Below, piece after piece: positions 16,967 to 25,779 of a DNA stretch of 38,090 nt. Source of the DNA: Verrucomicrobiaceae bacterium (GTDB lineage: Bacteria > Verrucomicrobiota > Verrucomicrobiae > Verrucomicrobiales > Akkermansiaceae); the NCBI GenBank assembly GCA_003820635.1, contig RPOS01000025.1:1-38090 (forward strand), given 5' to 3'. The notes under the pieces are model-generated. The model worked only from the letters and a program-made list of their open reading frames with translations, ran no database searches and was not told where the DNA came from. Every line of letters begins with the position of its first letter. Positions within the stretch are counted from its first letter, which is position 1. The position numbers were made by a program, and so were the translations under genes.

Positions 16967-19006
16967 TTAGAGGACTCCGGCTTTTTTCAGAAGCTGTTCG
17001 TTTAACTCGTAGTTGTTGCTTCGGACGTTGACGAAGTCATCGACTCCGGCGGCGCGCCATGCAGCCTCGTTTTCGGCGGGTGCTCCGGCGAGGAGGAGGT
17101 GGATGGCGGGCCTGGCGGCTTTGACGGCCTTAGCGAGGGATTCTGCGACTTCGACGTAGTTCGCATCATCCGAGGTGATCACGGCGATGGCGGCTTGGGA
17201 TTCGGAGAGGGCCGCGAGGGCGTCGTCGATCGACTTGAAATCGCGTTTGCCATCCACGGCGAAACCGGCGGCTTCGAAGAAGGCGGCGGTCCAGTCGGCG
17301 CGCAGGCGGTATTTGCGCGAGGGGCCCATGTTGAGCTGGAGGATGGTGGGCGCGGCACCGGTTTTCGCGGCGAAGGCGGCGGAGGCGTCGCGCAGGGCTT
17401 CGTATTCCTCGGCGGCGCGGCGTGCGGGCAGCGGGGTGACGGTGGGGCCGGTTTCCTCGCAGATGAATCCGGTGGCGAGGGCGAGCGAGAGTTTGGTGGC
17501 TCCGGCTTTGGCGGCGGCGATGGCCTGTTCGACCATCAGGGATTTGTTAGAAACCGTGATGTCGAGCATTTGAGGAGCGGGGGCACCGGGGATGTTTTGT
17601 CCGGCGCGGCACTCGACGCTGCGGATGGCGAGTTTCCTGCCTTTGAGGTCGGGATACATGTTGGCACCGACGATCTTGTCCTTGCGGCGGCGGATGTTGG
17701 TGAACTTGGCTTTGGTGACGGCTTGGACCGCTTGCTGGACGGTGCCGGCTTCGAGCGCGGCGAGCATGCCGCCTTGTTTCTCGATGTCCTGGAAGATCTC
17801 CCAGCTTTTGGCGGCGATCTTGTCGGTGAGCCACTCGATGTAAGTCGAGCCACCAGCGGGATCGATGACGCGGTCGAGTCCGCATTCTTCGCGCAGGATG
17901 GTGTGCAGGTTGCGGGCGATGCGGCGGGAGAACTCGTCGGTCTTGCCGGAAATTTCGTCGAAGGGACCGATGTGGAGGCTATCTACACCGGCGACCACGG
18001 CTGCGAAGGCTTCGGAAGTGACGCGCAGCATGTTGGTGTGGGCGTCGTAGGTCGTCTTGTTCCACTTCGAGGTGCTGGCGTGGATGTGGACGGGCGCGTT
18101 TTCCACACCGTAGGCGGAGGCCACCTTGCTCCAGAGCCAGCGTGCGGCGCGGATCTTGGCGATTTCCATGAAGTAGTCCGAGCCGACCGAGAGGCGAATG
18201 CGGGTTTTTGAAAGCGTGGTTTCCGGCGAGATGCCGCGGGCTTTCATTTCCTCGAGGTAAGCGACGAGGGTGGCGATGACGTAGCCGAGCTCCTGGGTGG
18301 CGGTGGCTCCGGCGTTGTGATAGACATCGCCCTTCACGCTGATGGTGCGCAAGCCGGGGGCGTTTTTGACCGCGTAGTCTGTTAGAGCGGCCATGTGGTC
18401 GAAACGCAGCGAGAGTGGCTGGCGCGAAATGCCTTTCGAGACAAGGTCGGCGAGCGGGTCGTTTTCAAATCCACCGCGGAGCTTATTGGAGGGAACGCCC
18501 ATTTCCTCGGCGGCGGCGATGACCATCGGGGCAAGGGAAGCGACGGAGGGACCGCCTTGCCACCAGGTGGAAATGGCATCCACGGCGACACCGTCGAGTG
18601 CGACTTTCACGTCGGCAGCGGTGTCGAGACGGACGCCGCCGGTGCAGCAATCGTCCTGGCCGCAGCCGACGAAGAGGTTGAGTTCGCTTTGTCCGCCGTT
18701 GAGTCCTTCATGGATGAGGCCGTTGAGTTCTGCGGGCGTGTTGGCCTTGAGTTCCTGCGAGACTTCCCAACCGGCCTTGAGGAACCCATCGGCGCTGCTG
18801 CCACGGACGAGCGATGCGGAACCGGGGAAGTGCTTGAGGTGTTCCAGGTCCGCGATGTCCTCGCGGCGGTAGATCGGCTGGATGGTGATGTCCTCGTAGG
18901 TTTTGCTGACGAGTTTTTGTTCAAAGGACGCACCCTTGAGCAAGGCTTCCGCCGCGGCGTGCCATTGGTCGTAGGTGTGTTCGGGGAATTCGGATAGAAG
19001 GGACAT
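16967..19006 (-). CDS. mutA: Methylmalonyl-CoA mutase, small (non-catalytic) subunit
   Basis: MutA is the structural partner of MutB in the alpha/beta heterodimer. The 679-residue protein shares the mutase barrel fold ([54 protein letters not shown]). Its C-terminal cobalamin-like domain lacks the DxHxxG histidine motif, as expected for this subunit. The length is close to known MutA proteins. It starts at ATG 19006. The 27-bp gap to the CoA transferase gene consists of a heptamer repeat, and there is no Shine-Dalgarno sequence. The gene contains two CTAACA words (17545 and 18380). Confidence 0.95.
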   Translation of the reverse strand: MSLLSEFPEHTYDQWHAAAEALLKGASFEQKLVSKTYEDITIQPIYRREDIADLEHLKHFPGSASLVRGSSADGFLKAGWEVSQELKANTPAELNGLIHEGLNGGQSELNLFVGCGQDDCCTGGVRLDTAADVKVALDGVAVDAISTWWQGGPSVASLAPMVIAAAEEMGVPSNKLRGGFENDPLADLVSKGISRQPLSLRFDHMAALTDYAVKNAPGLRTISVKGDVYHNAGATATQELGYVIATLVAYLEEMKARGISPETTLSKTRIRLSVGSDYFMEIAKIRAARWLWSKVASAYGVENAPVHIHASTSKWNKTTYDAHTNMLRVTSEAFAAVVAGVDSLHIGPFDEISGKTDEFSRRIARNLHTILREECGLDRVIDPAGGSTYIEWLTDKIAAKSWEIFQDIEKQGGMLAALEAGTVQQAVQAVTKAKFTNIRRRKDKIVGANMYPDLKGRKLAIRSVECRAGQNIPGAPAPQMLDITVSNKSLMVEQAIAAAKAGATKLSLALATGFICEETGPTVTPLPARRAAEEYEALRDASAAFAAKTGAAPTILQLNMGPSRKYRLRADWTAAFFEAAGFAVDGKRDFKSIDDALAALSESQAAIAVITSDDANYVEVAESLAKAVKAARPAIHLLLAGAPAENEAAWRAAGVDDFVNVRSNNYELNEQLLKKAGVL

Positions 19007-19034
19007 TTGAGATTTGAGATTTGAAATTTCAGAT
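19007..19034. repeat. Heptamer tandem repeat filling the gap before mutA
   Basis: Four 7-bp units in register, TTGAGAT, TTGAGAT, TTGAAAT and TTCAGAT, run from the base after the mutA ATG to the first base of the stop codon of the CoA transferase gene. The intergenic sequence contains nothing else. On the mRNA it reads as A/U/C-rich units immediately before the mutA start codon. Confidence 0.75.
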
Positions 19035-20521
19035 CAGAACTTCGTGTTCCGCATGTCGCCGGATTCGAGGAAAGTCTCGTGGAAGGCGAAGGCGGAGCGG
19101 AAGGATTGCGGGGTGTGGCCGTTTTCGGTGAGTTTGAAGTATTTCCAGAGGAGGTCCTTGTAGGAGGGATCGACGCAGTTGGTGATGACCAGTTCGGCGC
19201 GCTCGCGCGGGTCCTTGCCGCGGAAGTCGGCGACGCCGTGCTCGGTGACGAGCACTTGGACCGAGTGTTCGCTGTGGTCCATGTGCGAGCACATCGGCAC
19301 GATGGCGGAGATGTTGCCGTCCTTGGCGGTGGACGGGCAGGTGAAGATGGAGATGTAGGCGTTGCGGGTGAAATCCCCGGAGCCGCCGATGCCGTTCATC
19401 ATCTTCTGGCCGAGCACGTGGGTGGAGTTGATATTTCCGAAGATATCAGCTTCCAGAGCGGTGTTGATGGAGATGATACCGATGCGGCGGACGATTTCCG
19501 GGTTGTTGGCGATTTCCTGCGGGCGCAGGAGGAGCCGGCCGCGGAAGTAGTCGAGGTTGTCGTAGATGCTCTGCAGCACAGGATCCGTGACGGTGAGGGA
19601 AACGCCGGAGACGAAGCCGCAGCGGTCCTGTTTCACCAGTTCGATCACCGAGTCCTGGATCACTTCCGAATACATCTGGAAGCGCGGGATTTCCGGGTGT
19701 TCTCCCATGGCTCCGAGCACGGCGTTGGCGACGTTGCCAACGCCGGACTGGATCGGCAGGAAGCATTTTGGAATGTGTCCGTTGCGGATTTCAGAGGCGA
19801 GGAATTCGGCGACGTTCATGCCGATCTTGGTGGTCACTTCCGTGACCGGACTGAAGTCCTTGACCTCGTCCGGGCGGTTCGAGTGCACGATGCCGGCGAT
19901 TTTCTTCGGATCCACCCAGACACGCTGGGTGCCGATGCGGTCATCGGCGTTGCAGATGGGGATCGGGCGGCGATGAGGCGGGGATTCCGGTTCGTAGATG
20001 TCGTGAAAGCCCAGCAGGGCTTTAGGGTGACGCTCGTTGACCTCGACGAGGATCTTTTTCCCCTTCGAGAGGAAGGTGGGAGCGGCTCCGACGCTGGTGG
20101 TCAGGAGGATCTTGCCATCCGCTGAAACGTCCGCCGCCTCGACGATGGCCCAATCCACATCCCCAAGGAAACCATAGCGCACATACTGCGGGAGCAGCGA
20201 GAGGTGCATGTCGAAGAAGTGCGTCTTGCCGGCGTTGATGCTGGCTCGCAGGTCCTTGTCCGACTGGTAGGGCGTGCGGAACTTGATGGCATCGGCCTTG
20301 GCAAGCGCACCATCGAGCGACGGACCGGTGGATGCGCCGGTGATGACGCCGACCTTGAAATCGCGGCCTGCGGCGTGTTCGGCCTTGGCCTTTTCGGCGA
20401 TGGCGGTGGGAATCACCTTGGCGGCCCCGGCGGGGGTGAATCCGCTGAAGCCGATCGTTTGGTCGTGTTGAACGAGAGTGGCCGCCTCTTCGGCGGTGAG
20501 GATGGGATAAGGGCTGTTCAT
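19034..20521 (-). CDS. Succinate (propionyl-CoA:succinate) CoA transferase, acetyl-CoA hydrolase/transferase family
   Basis: This class I CoA transferase probably moves CoA from propionyl-CoA to succinate, releasing propionate and feeding succinyl-CoA to MutAB. The 495 residues carry IGFSGFTPAGAAKVIP at the N-terminus and YSEVIQDSV with the likely catalytic Glu 286. Later come the glycine-rich GIGGSGDF and VTEHGVADFRGKDPRERAE, all typical of the Cat1/YgfH/AarC group. Acetate could also be an acceptor; the context with the mutase and decarboxylase favours succinate/propionate. It lies between mmdB (22 bp upstream) and mutA (27 bp downstream). Confidence 0.92.
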   Translation of the reverse strand: MNSPYPILTAEEAATLVQHDQTIGFSGFTPAGAAKVIPTAIAEKAKAEHAAGRDFKVGVITGASTGPSLDGALAKADAIKFRTPYQSDKDLRASINAGKTHFFDMHLSLLPQYVRYGFLGDVDWAIVEAADVSADGKILLTTSVGAAPTFLSKGKKILVEVNERHPKALLGFHDIYEPESPPHRRPIPICNADDRIGTQRVWVDPKKIAGIVHSNRPDEVKDFSPVTEVTTKIGMNVAEFLASEIRNGHIPKCFLPIQSGVGNVANAVLGAMGEHPEIPRFQMYSEVIQDSVIELVKQDRCGFVSGVSLTVTDPVLQSIYDNLDYFRGRLLLRPQEIANNPEIVRRIGIISINTALEADIFGNINSTHVLGQKMMNGIGGSGDFTRNAYISIFTCPSTAKDGNISAIVPMCSHMDHSEHSVQVLVTEHGVADFRGKDPRERAELVITNCVDPSYKDLLWKYFKLTENGHTPQSFRSAFAFHETFLESGDMRNTKF

Positions 20522-20543
20522 GTGACGTGAATGCGTGATGGGA

Positions 20544-21704
20544 TTACTTGAGAATCGAGAGGAAATATCCGGCGGCTAGCGCGCTGCCGATAACGCCGGC
20601 GACGTTGGGGCCCATGGCGTGCATGAGCAGGAAGTTGGCGGGATCCGCCTTCATGCCCATGTCATGCGAGACGCGTGCGGCCATCGGAACAGCGGAGACC
20701 CCGGCGGAACCGATTAGCGGATTGATTTTATTTTTCGAGAAGACATTCATCAACTTGGCCATGAGCACTCCTCCAGCGGTGGCAAAGGCGAAGGCGACCA
20801 CTCCGAGGAACAGGATGCCGAGGGTTTGTGAATTGAGGAAATGGTGCACACCGTCGTGGAAACCACCCATCTTGAGGCCGACGCAGACGCCGAGGAAGAT
20901 GGTGACGATGTTGATGATTTCGTTCTGCGCCGCCTTGACGAGGCGCTCGGTGACCTTGCACTCACGCAGCAGGTTGCCGATGAAGAGCATGGCAATGAGC
21001 GGGCCGGCATCCGGCACGACCAGGATGGAAAAAATCATGACCACGATCGCGAACATCAATTTTTCGAAGCGGCTGACCTTGCGCAGTGTTTTCATGCGGA
21101 TCTTGCGTTCGGCCTCGGTGGTGAGCAGCTTCATGATCGGCGGCTGGATCAGCGGCACCAGAGCCATGTAGCTGTAGGCGGCCACCGCCACCGGCCCGAG
21201 CAAGTGCGGGGCGAGCTTGCTGGTGGTGAAGATGGAGGTGGGACCGTCGGCACCACCAATGATGCCAATGGAGGCGGACTCCAGCAGATCGAAGCCAAAC
21301 AGCGGTGCGGCGACGAAGGTGATGAATATTCCCAACTGCGCGGCACCACCTAACAGAAGAGTGCGTGGATTGGCGATCAGCGGTCCGAAATCGATCATGG
21401 CACCCACTCCCAGGAAAATGAGCGGCGGATAGATGCCGAGGTTGATGCCCTGCCTGAGATACCAAAACAGTCCACCGGCCTCGTTGGCGGTGGGGGCCAT
21501 GACCATCAAGTCATACGCCGGAAGGTTTGCAACGAGCGCGCCCAGCGAGATAGGCACCAGCAGCAGGGGTTCGAAACCCTTGACGACAGCGAGATAGAGC
21601 AACAGGCCACAGATCAGCCACATCACGCACATCTGCCATTGAAGTTGGGCGAATCCGGTGTTCAGGAACAATTCCTTGAGATCGACGAAGGCAGTTAGAA
21701 ACAT
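20544..21704 (-). CDS. mmdB: Na+-translocating methylmalonyl-CoA decarboxylase, beta subunit
   Basis: This is the membrane subunit that decarboxylates carboxybiotin and exports Na+. The 386-residue protein is strongly hydrophobic with about ten segments. It carries the OadB/GcdB/MmdB signature [14 protein letters not shown], with the key Asp at residue 153, and the C-terminal [18 protein letters not shown] followed by [19 protein letters not shown]. The same family serves oxaloacetate and glutaconyl-CoA decarboxylases; the neighbouring epimerase and mutase point to methylmalonyl-CoA. A 92-bp gap with a GC-rich hairpin separates it from mmdC, the widest gap inside the decarboxylase genes. The start ATG has no Shine-Dalgarno sequence. 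Confidence 0.94.
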   Translation of the reverse strand: MFLTAFVDLKELFLNTGFAQLQWQMCVMWLICGLLLYLAVVKGFEPLLLVPISLGALVANLPAYDLMVMAPTANEAGGLFWYLRQGINLGIYPPLIFLGVGAMIDFGPLIANPRTLLLGGAAQLGIFITFVAAPLFGFDLLESASIGIIGGADGPTSIFTTSKLAPHLLGPVAVAAYSYMALVPLIQPPIMKLLTTEAERKIRMKTLRKVSRFEKLMFAIVVMIFSILVVPDAGPLIAMLFIGNLLRECKVTERLVKAAQNEIINIVTIFLGVCVGLKMGGFHDGVHHFLNSQTLGILFLGVVAFAFATAGGVLMAKLMNVFSKNKINPLIGSAGVSAVPMAARVSHDMGMKADPANFLLMHAMGPNVAGVIGSALAAGYFLSILK

Positions 21705-21754
21705 GATTCGGGATTGCGTTAAGACTCGGTCGGCAGGGTCATCATCGGGTCACG

Positions 21755-21778
21755 CGCCGCCGGTGGAAGCCGGCGGCG
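21755..21778. other. GC-rich intergenic hairpin between mmdC and mmdB
   Basis: A perfect 9-bp stem (21755-21763 with 21770-21778; core GCCGCCGG/CCGGCGGC) with a 6-base loop lies in the 92-bp gap. No T-run follows on the transcribed strand. It is more likely an RNA-stability or partial-attenuation element than a terminator. Confidence 0.5.
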
Positions 21779-21796
21779 GCTGCAGTGCGGAAGACT

Positions 21797-22207
21797 TCAA
21801 CCGATGGTGAAGAGCGGCTGCCCCTCGTCGACGGCGTCGCCGATCTTGACGTGGATGGCCTTGATGGTGCCCGTGGAGGTTGCATTGATCGGCGTGTACA
21901 TTTTCATCGCCTCAAGGGTGATGACATGTTCGCCTTCTTTGATTGGGGTGCCCACTTCCACAGCGATGGCTTGCACGATGCCGGCCAGCGGGCTGGTCAT
22001 GTCTCCCGCGCCGGCGGCGGCTTTGGGGGCGGCGGCTGGTGCTGCTGGCGCAGCGACTACCGGAGCGCTGCTGACCGGGGCGCTTGCGGCGGGTGCCGGG
22101 GCCGGCATGACGACGGGAGCCGGAGCGGGTGCTGCGGCGGTGGATTCGAGTTTTTCGACGACGACGTGGTAGGTCTTGCCATCGACGGTGATGCGGAGTT
22201 GTTCCAT
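21797..22207 (-). CDS. mmdC: Biotin carboxyl carrier subunit of methylmalonyl-CoA decarboxylase (gamma)
   Basis: This 136-residue protein carries the biotin that shuttles CO2 from MmdA to MmdB. A short N-terminal stretch (MEQLRITVDGKTYHVVVEKL) is followed by a long Ala/Pro-rich flexible linker (about residues 23-68) and a biotinyl domain. The motif is EAMKM with the modified Lys at residue 102, 34 residues from the C-terminus, the classic spacing. It lies 17 bp after mmdD. The biotin protein ligase is not in this window. Confidence 0.95.
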   Translation of the reverse strand: MEQLRITVDGKTYHVVVEKLESTAAAPAPAPVVMPAPAPAASAPVSSAPVVAAPAAPAAAPKAAAGAGDMTSPLAGIVQAIAVEVGTPIKEGEHVITLEAMKMYTPINATSTGTIKAIHVKIGDAVDEGQPLFTIG

Positions 22208-22224
22208 GATGATATGTAGTGTGG

Positions 22225-22659
22225 TTAGCGGATGCGGTGTGAGTAGAGGACTGCCTGGCGACCGGCTTTTTCCCAGCTCATGTCCATCGGTTTGATGGAG
22301 ATGATGCGGCGGGTGCCGCCGGACATGCAGGTGACGGCGGCGGCGATGACGGCGGCGATCTCAGACGGGACGGTGTCTGAATAATATTCGGCCACAGCGG
22401 CGGCGACTACCGCCACCGGAACCTCGGATGCCGGAGTGGGGGCTGTGGTCTTGGCCGGAGCAGGCTGAGGAGCGCTTGCAGGGGCCTGGCGGGCATGCAG
22501 GATGGCGATGATTTTCGCCACGGCTGCGGTGATGCCCCACATGAGAGTGAGGGTGATGAGAACCATGAGCATGCCACCGAGGTGGGGCAGCGCATCCCAG
22601 ACGGAATGCGAGTGACCGAGGTCCTCGGTGGCGGTGGCGATGAGCAGCGGGATTTGCAT
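22225..22659 (-). CDS. mmdD: Small membrane-anchored delta-like subunit of the decarboxylase (OadG/MmdD type)
   Basis: This 144-residue protein has one hydrophobic helix (about residues 27-53, MLMVLITLTLMWGITAAVAK), an Ala/Pro-rich linker and a conserved C-terminal stretch (TRRIISIKPMDMSWEKAGRQ, ending SHRIR). This is the plan of MmdD/OadG-type subunits, which hold the soluble carboxyltransferase on the membrane. Sequence conservation in this family is low. The assignment therefore leans on the gene order mmdA-mmdD-mmdC-mmdB, which I recall from Veillonella as the same apart from the absence of mmdE. It starts 6 bp after the mmdA stop. Confidence 0.8.
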   Translation of the reverse strand: MQIPLLIATATEDLGHSHSVWDALPHLGGMLMVLITLTLMWGITAAVAKIIAILHARQAPASAPQPAPAKTTAPTPASEVPVAVVAAAVAEYYSDTVPSEIAAVIAAAVTCMSGGTRRIISIKPMDMSWEKAGRQAVLYSHRIR

Positions 22660-22665
22660 GCGGGT

Positions 22666-24219
22666 TCAGAGCGGAATGTTGCCGTGTTTCTTGGGCGGGC
22701 GGGTCTCATGCTTGGCCATGATGCCGCGGAAGGCGAAGGCCAGGGTGCTGCGGGAGACGGCGGGATCGATCACATCGGAAATCATGCCGTTGGATGCCGC
22801 TTGGTAGGGTGATGCGAATTTCTCGGTGTAAGCTTTGCGGAGTTCCAACTCGAGGGCTGCGGGATCCTCCGCTTCTTCGAGTTCCTTTTTGTAGAGCACC
22901 TTCATGGCACCCTGGGCCCCCATGACCGCGATCTCGGCGGTGGGCCAGGCGAAAACGAAGTCCGCACCCATGTCGCTGGAGCACATGGCGAGGTAGGCGC
23001 CACCGTAGGCCTTGCGGCAGATGAGCGTGATCTTGGGTGTGGTGCAGGACGCCCATGCGAAGAGCATCTTGGCACCGTGGCGGATGATGCCGCCGCGTTC
23101 CTGGGCGAGGCCGGGCATGAAGCCGGGCACGTCCACCAGTGACAGCACCGGGATGGAGTAGATGTTGCAGACGCGGATGAAGCGCGAGGCTTTGTCGGAG
23201 GAATCGATATCAATGCAGCCGGCCTTGACCTTGGGTTGGTTGGCGATGATGCCGATGACGAGGCCTTCGAGCCTGGCGAAGCCGGTGATCATGTTGGGGG
23301 CGTAGCCGGGTTGGATTTCAAACCAGGTGCCGGGGTCCACCAAGCGGTCGATGACCTGCTGCATGTCGAGCGGGGACTTCGGATCAGCGGGGATGATTTC
23401 ATTCATCCCGGGGTCCTCGTTCCACGGGATGTCGTTATTCATGGTGTGCGGGGTATTGCCCAGGTTATTGGACGGCAGGTAGTCGAGCAGGCGCTTGGCC
23501 AGCTCGATGGCGTGCTGATCGTCCTCGGCGACGAGGTGGATGTTGCCGGAAACGGTGGCGTGGGCGTTTGCGGAGGCGAATTGGTCGAGCGAGGCGACCT
23601 GGCCGGTGGCGGCCTTGATCACGTCTGGACCGCAGATGAACATGTTCGCGTTCTTCCGCGTCATGATGATGAAATCGGTGAGCGCGGGCGAGTAGGCGGC
23701 ACCACCGGCGCAGGGGCCGGCGATGATCGAGATTTGCGGCACCACGCCGGAGGCCAGCACGTTGCGGAAGAAAATCTGACCGTATCCGGAGAGCGCCTCG
23801 ATGCCTTCCTGGATGCGGGCACCGCCGGAGTCGTTGATACCGACCACCGGGATGCCGGCCTTGATGGCAAAGTCCATCAGATCGCAGATTTTCTTGGCGT
23901 GGATGGCGCCGACGGCACCGCCGCCGACGGTGAAGTCTTGGGCGTAGGTGGCCACGGGGCGGCCGTGGACGTAGCCGGTGGCGCAGACGACGCCGTCACC
24001 GGGCATCTTGCGTTTTTCGAGGCCGAAGTTGATGCACGAGTGGTGGGCGTGCATGCCGAACTCGATGAAATGGCCGCCGTCGAAAAATGCGGCGAGTCGC
24101 TCACGGGCGCTCAGCAGGCCTTTTTCGTGGCGTTTCTCGATACGGTCGATGCCGCCGCCGATGAGGGCTTCCTCGCGGCGGAGTTTGAGCGCTTCCAGTA
24201 ATGATGGGTCGATGGCCAT
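22666..24219 (-). CDS. mmdA: Methylmalonyl-CoA decarboxylase carboxyltransferase (alpha) subunit
   Basis: MmdA moves the carboxyl group of (S)-methylmalonyl-CoA onto biotin. The 517-residue protein is a complete carboxyl-transferase domain with GINDSGGARIQEGIEALSGY, the glycine-rich GPCAGGAAYSPALTDFIIM, VDVPGFMPGLAQERGGIIRH and KAYGGAYLAMCSSDMGADF. These are shared with propionyl-CoA carboxylase beta chains. No biotin carboxylase gene accompanies it, and mmdB, mmdC and mmdD follow directly, which argues for the decarboxylating, Na+-exporting enzyme. It starts 9 bp after the epimerase gene without a Shine-Dalgarno sequence. Confidence 0.95.
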   Translation of the reverse strand: MAIDPSLLEALKLRREEALIGGGIDRIEKRHEKGLLSARERLAAFFDGGHFIEFGMHAHHSCINFGLEKRKMPGDGVVCATGYVHGRPVATYAQDFTVGGGAVGAIHAKKICDLMDFAIKAGIPVVGINDSGGARIQEGIEALSGYGQIFFRNVLASGVVPQISIIAGPCAGGAAYSPALTDFIIMTRKNANMFICGPDVIKAATGQVASLDQFASANAHATVSGNIHLVAEDDQHAIELAKRLLDYLPSNNLGNTPHTMNNDIPWNEDPGMNEIIPADPKSPLDMQQVIDRLVDPGTWFEIQPGYAPNMITGFARLEGLVIGIIANQPKVKAGCIDIDSSDKASRFIRVCNIYSIPVLSLVDVPGFMPGLAQERGGIIRHGAKMLFAWASCTTPKITLICRKAYGGAYLAMCSSDMGADFVFAWPTAEIAVMGAQGAMKVLYKKELEEAEDPAALELELRKAYTEKFASPYQAASNGMISDVIDPAVSRSTLAFAFRGIMAKHETRPPKKHGNIPL

Positions 24220-24228
24220 GATGTTGGT

Positions 24229-24651
24229 TCAGACAATGTGTTCGGGATCGGCTGGCTGGCAGAACTCGGTGAGCACGCCGTAGGTGGACTTGGGGTGGAG
24301 GAAGGCGACGAGTTTGTCGCCGGCCCCCGCGAAGGGGACTTCGTGGATCAGTTTCGCGCCCTGGTCCTTGGCCTGGGTGAGCTGGCCGGTGATGTCATCG
24401 GTGGCGAAGGCGATGTGGTGAATGCCACCGGCGGGGTTTTTCTCCAGAAACTTGGCGATGGGACTGTCCTCGGAGGTGGGTTCGAGCAGTTCGAGGTGGA
24501 CGTCCCCGGCGGCGAAAAACGCGGTGCGGACCTTTTGGGATTCCACTTCCTCGCGGCCTTCGCAGTGGAGGCCGAGAACGTTTTCGTAGTAGGGAATTGC
24601 CTCGTCGAGGGATTTGACGGCGATGCCGAGGTGGTCGATTTTAGTGATCAT
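24229..24651 (-). CDS. mce: Methylmalonyl-CoA epimerase
   Basis: The epimerase converts (R)- to (S)-methylmalonyl-CoA, linking MutAB to MmdA. It is a VOC-fold metalloenzyme of 140 residues with two beta-alpha-beta-beta-beta repeats. The metal-binding residues are visible in KIDHLGIAVKSLDEAIPYY (His), HLELLEP (Glu), GGIHHIAFATDDI (His) and GVLTEFCQP (Glu). I place the start at the ATG at 24651 (MITKIDHLGIAV), which fits the family; the open frame upstream lacks family sequence. It is the first gene of the eight-gene propionate block. The probable promoter region lies in the 197 bp upstream. Confidence 0.95.
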   Translation of the reverse strand: MITKIDHLGIAVKSLDEAIPYYENVLGLHCEGREEVESQKVRTAFFAAGDVHLELLEPTSEDSPIAKFLEKNPAGGIHHIAFATDDITGQLTQAKDQGAKLIHEVPFAGAGDKLVAFLHPKSTYGVLTEFCQPADPEHIV

Positions 24652-24734
24652 CGTGGTGGAGTGCTTGCGCGTTGGAGGGGATGATTGCAGGTGCTGCCCG
24701 GCTGACACCGCAGGAAGTCGCTAAGGCTGTGCGT

Positions 24735-24851
24735 ATTTTACCCCGCGCAGACCGGATTGACGCTGGGCAGATTCCACAGCGGGCGAGCGACGAGTCCAGA
24801 TCATAGCAAATGACGCGCAAATTCCGTCCCAAGCGGACGGGGTGCGCGTCA
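24735..24851 (-). promoter_or_regulatory. Control region upstream of the propionate operon, with a long hairpin/palindrome
   Basis: A two-part inverted repeat spans 24811-24851. The outer arms TGACGCGCA/TGCGCGTCA (9 bp, perfect) enclose inner arms CCGTCC/GGACGG (6 bp) with a 5-base loop. One outer arm overlaps the stop codon of the BrkB-family gene. Just past it, on the minus strand, lies a good -10-like TATGAT (complement of 24800-24805), so the palindrome would cover the -35 region. A second -10-like TAAAAT (complement of 24735-24740) is closer to mce. It could be a terminator for the upstream gene, an operator, or both. I cannot name a regulator. Confidence 0.4.
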
Positions 24852-25730
24852 CGGCACCTGATCCGGATCCTGGTGCCATGGCAGGCCGTGGTCGGCGTTG
24901 TGCTGGAGCTCGGCGATGACCTGCGCACCGAGCAGCAGGATCAGGGCGGCGACCTCCATGGTGAGCAGCACGATGACGATGGTGGCCATCGAGCCGTAGA
25001 TCACGTTGAATGCGGAAATGTGGGCGTAATACGAAACGAGCAGGTGGCGGGTGGTTTCCCACAACACGGTGGCGGTGAAGCCGCCGGCCAGCGCCCGGCC
25101 GATGGAAACGCGGGCCACCGGCATGATCTTGTAGAGCAGGGTGAAAAGCACAACCAGCCCGAGCACGCCTATTAGATAAACGAGCAGGCCGATGTGCGGA
25201 TCGATGATGGCCCGGATGGATGGGACGTCCTTGAGAATGCTGGTGCGGCTATCGATCACCGCGTTGACCGCGGTGACGAGAATCAGGCCGGCCGCAACGA
25301 TCAGGATGAACAGGTAAGGCAGCAGCGCGGAGACCCAGAACTTGCGCTTCAGATCGGGCAAGGGCCGGTGAAAGATGATGGCGAAGGCGTCCTCCAGCAC
25401 CCGGAAGGCCTTGGAGCTGAAAAACATCAGCGTCAGGAGACCGATTCCTCCGACCACTCCGCGGTTGTCGAGAAAACCTTCCAGCACCTCGGAGAGCGTG
25501 GGCACGAAACCCGGCGCGATTAGCGAAATTTCCGCAGTGAGCGTCTCCATGAGCAACTGCCTGTCGAACAGCCGCGAGAAAACCACCATCAGCACCGTGC
25601 AGAGCGGGATGAGCGAGAGCATCACGTTGAAAGCCACCGAGCCGGTGAGCAGCAGGCCGTGGTTGCGCAGGAAAAAATCCCGCAGCACACGGCTGATAAA
25701 TCGGATGAATGTCAGCAGATGCCTGAACAT
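24849..25730 (-). CDS. YihY/BrkB family inner-membrane protein
   Basis: This protein has about 293 residues and six hydrophobic segments. It shows the family pattern: GLLLTGSVAFNVMLSLIPLC, then FSSKAFRVLEDAFAIIF, and late YYAHISAFNVIYGSMATIVI followed by a last helix ending in GAQVIAEL. The family was once called ribonuclease BN by mistake; its molecular role is still unclear. I prefer the ATG at 25730. A TTG 39 bp further up (25769) is also possible and would nearly touch the symporter gene that ends at 25780, so the two are probably co-transcribed. Confidence 0.85.
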   Translation of the reverse strand: MFRHLLTFIRFISRVLRDFFLRNHGLLLTGSVAFNVMLSLIPLCTVLMVVFSRLFDRQLLMETLTAEISLIAPGFVPTLSEVLEGFLDNRGVVGGIGLLTLMFFSSKAFRVLEDAFAIIFHRPLPDLKRKFWVSALLPYLFILIVAAGLILVTAVNAVIDSRTSILKDVPSIRAIIDPHIGLLVYLIGVLGLVVLFTLLYKIMPVARVSIGRALAGGFTATVLWETTRHLLVSYYAHISAFNVIYGSMATIVIVLLTMEVAALILLLGAQVIAELQHNADHGLPWHQDPDQVP

Positions 25731-25779
25731 CGTGGCGGCATCATGTGCGCTGCGCGTGACCTCCGGCAAATCAAAAGAG

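Noticed and set aside
17099..18211. 370-codon plus-strand frame opposite mutA, and similar frames opposite the CoA transferase and E1alpha genes
   Set aside because: Gly/Asp-rich translations typical of the complement of GC-rich coding sequence; no motifs.
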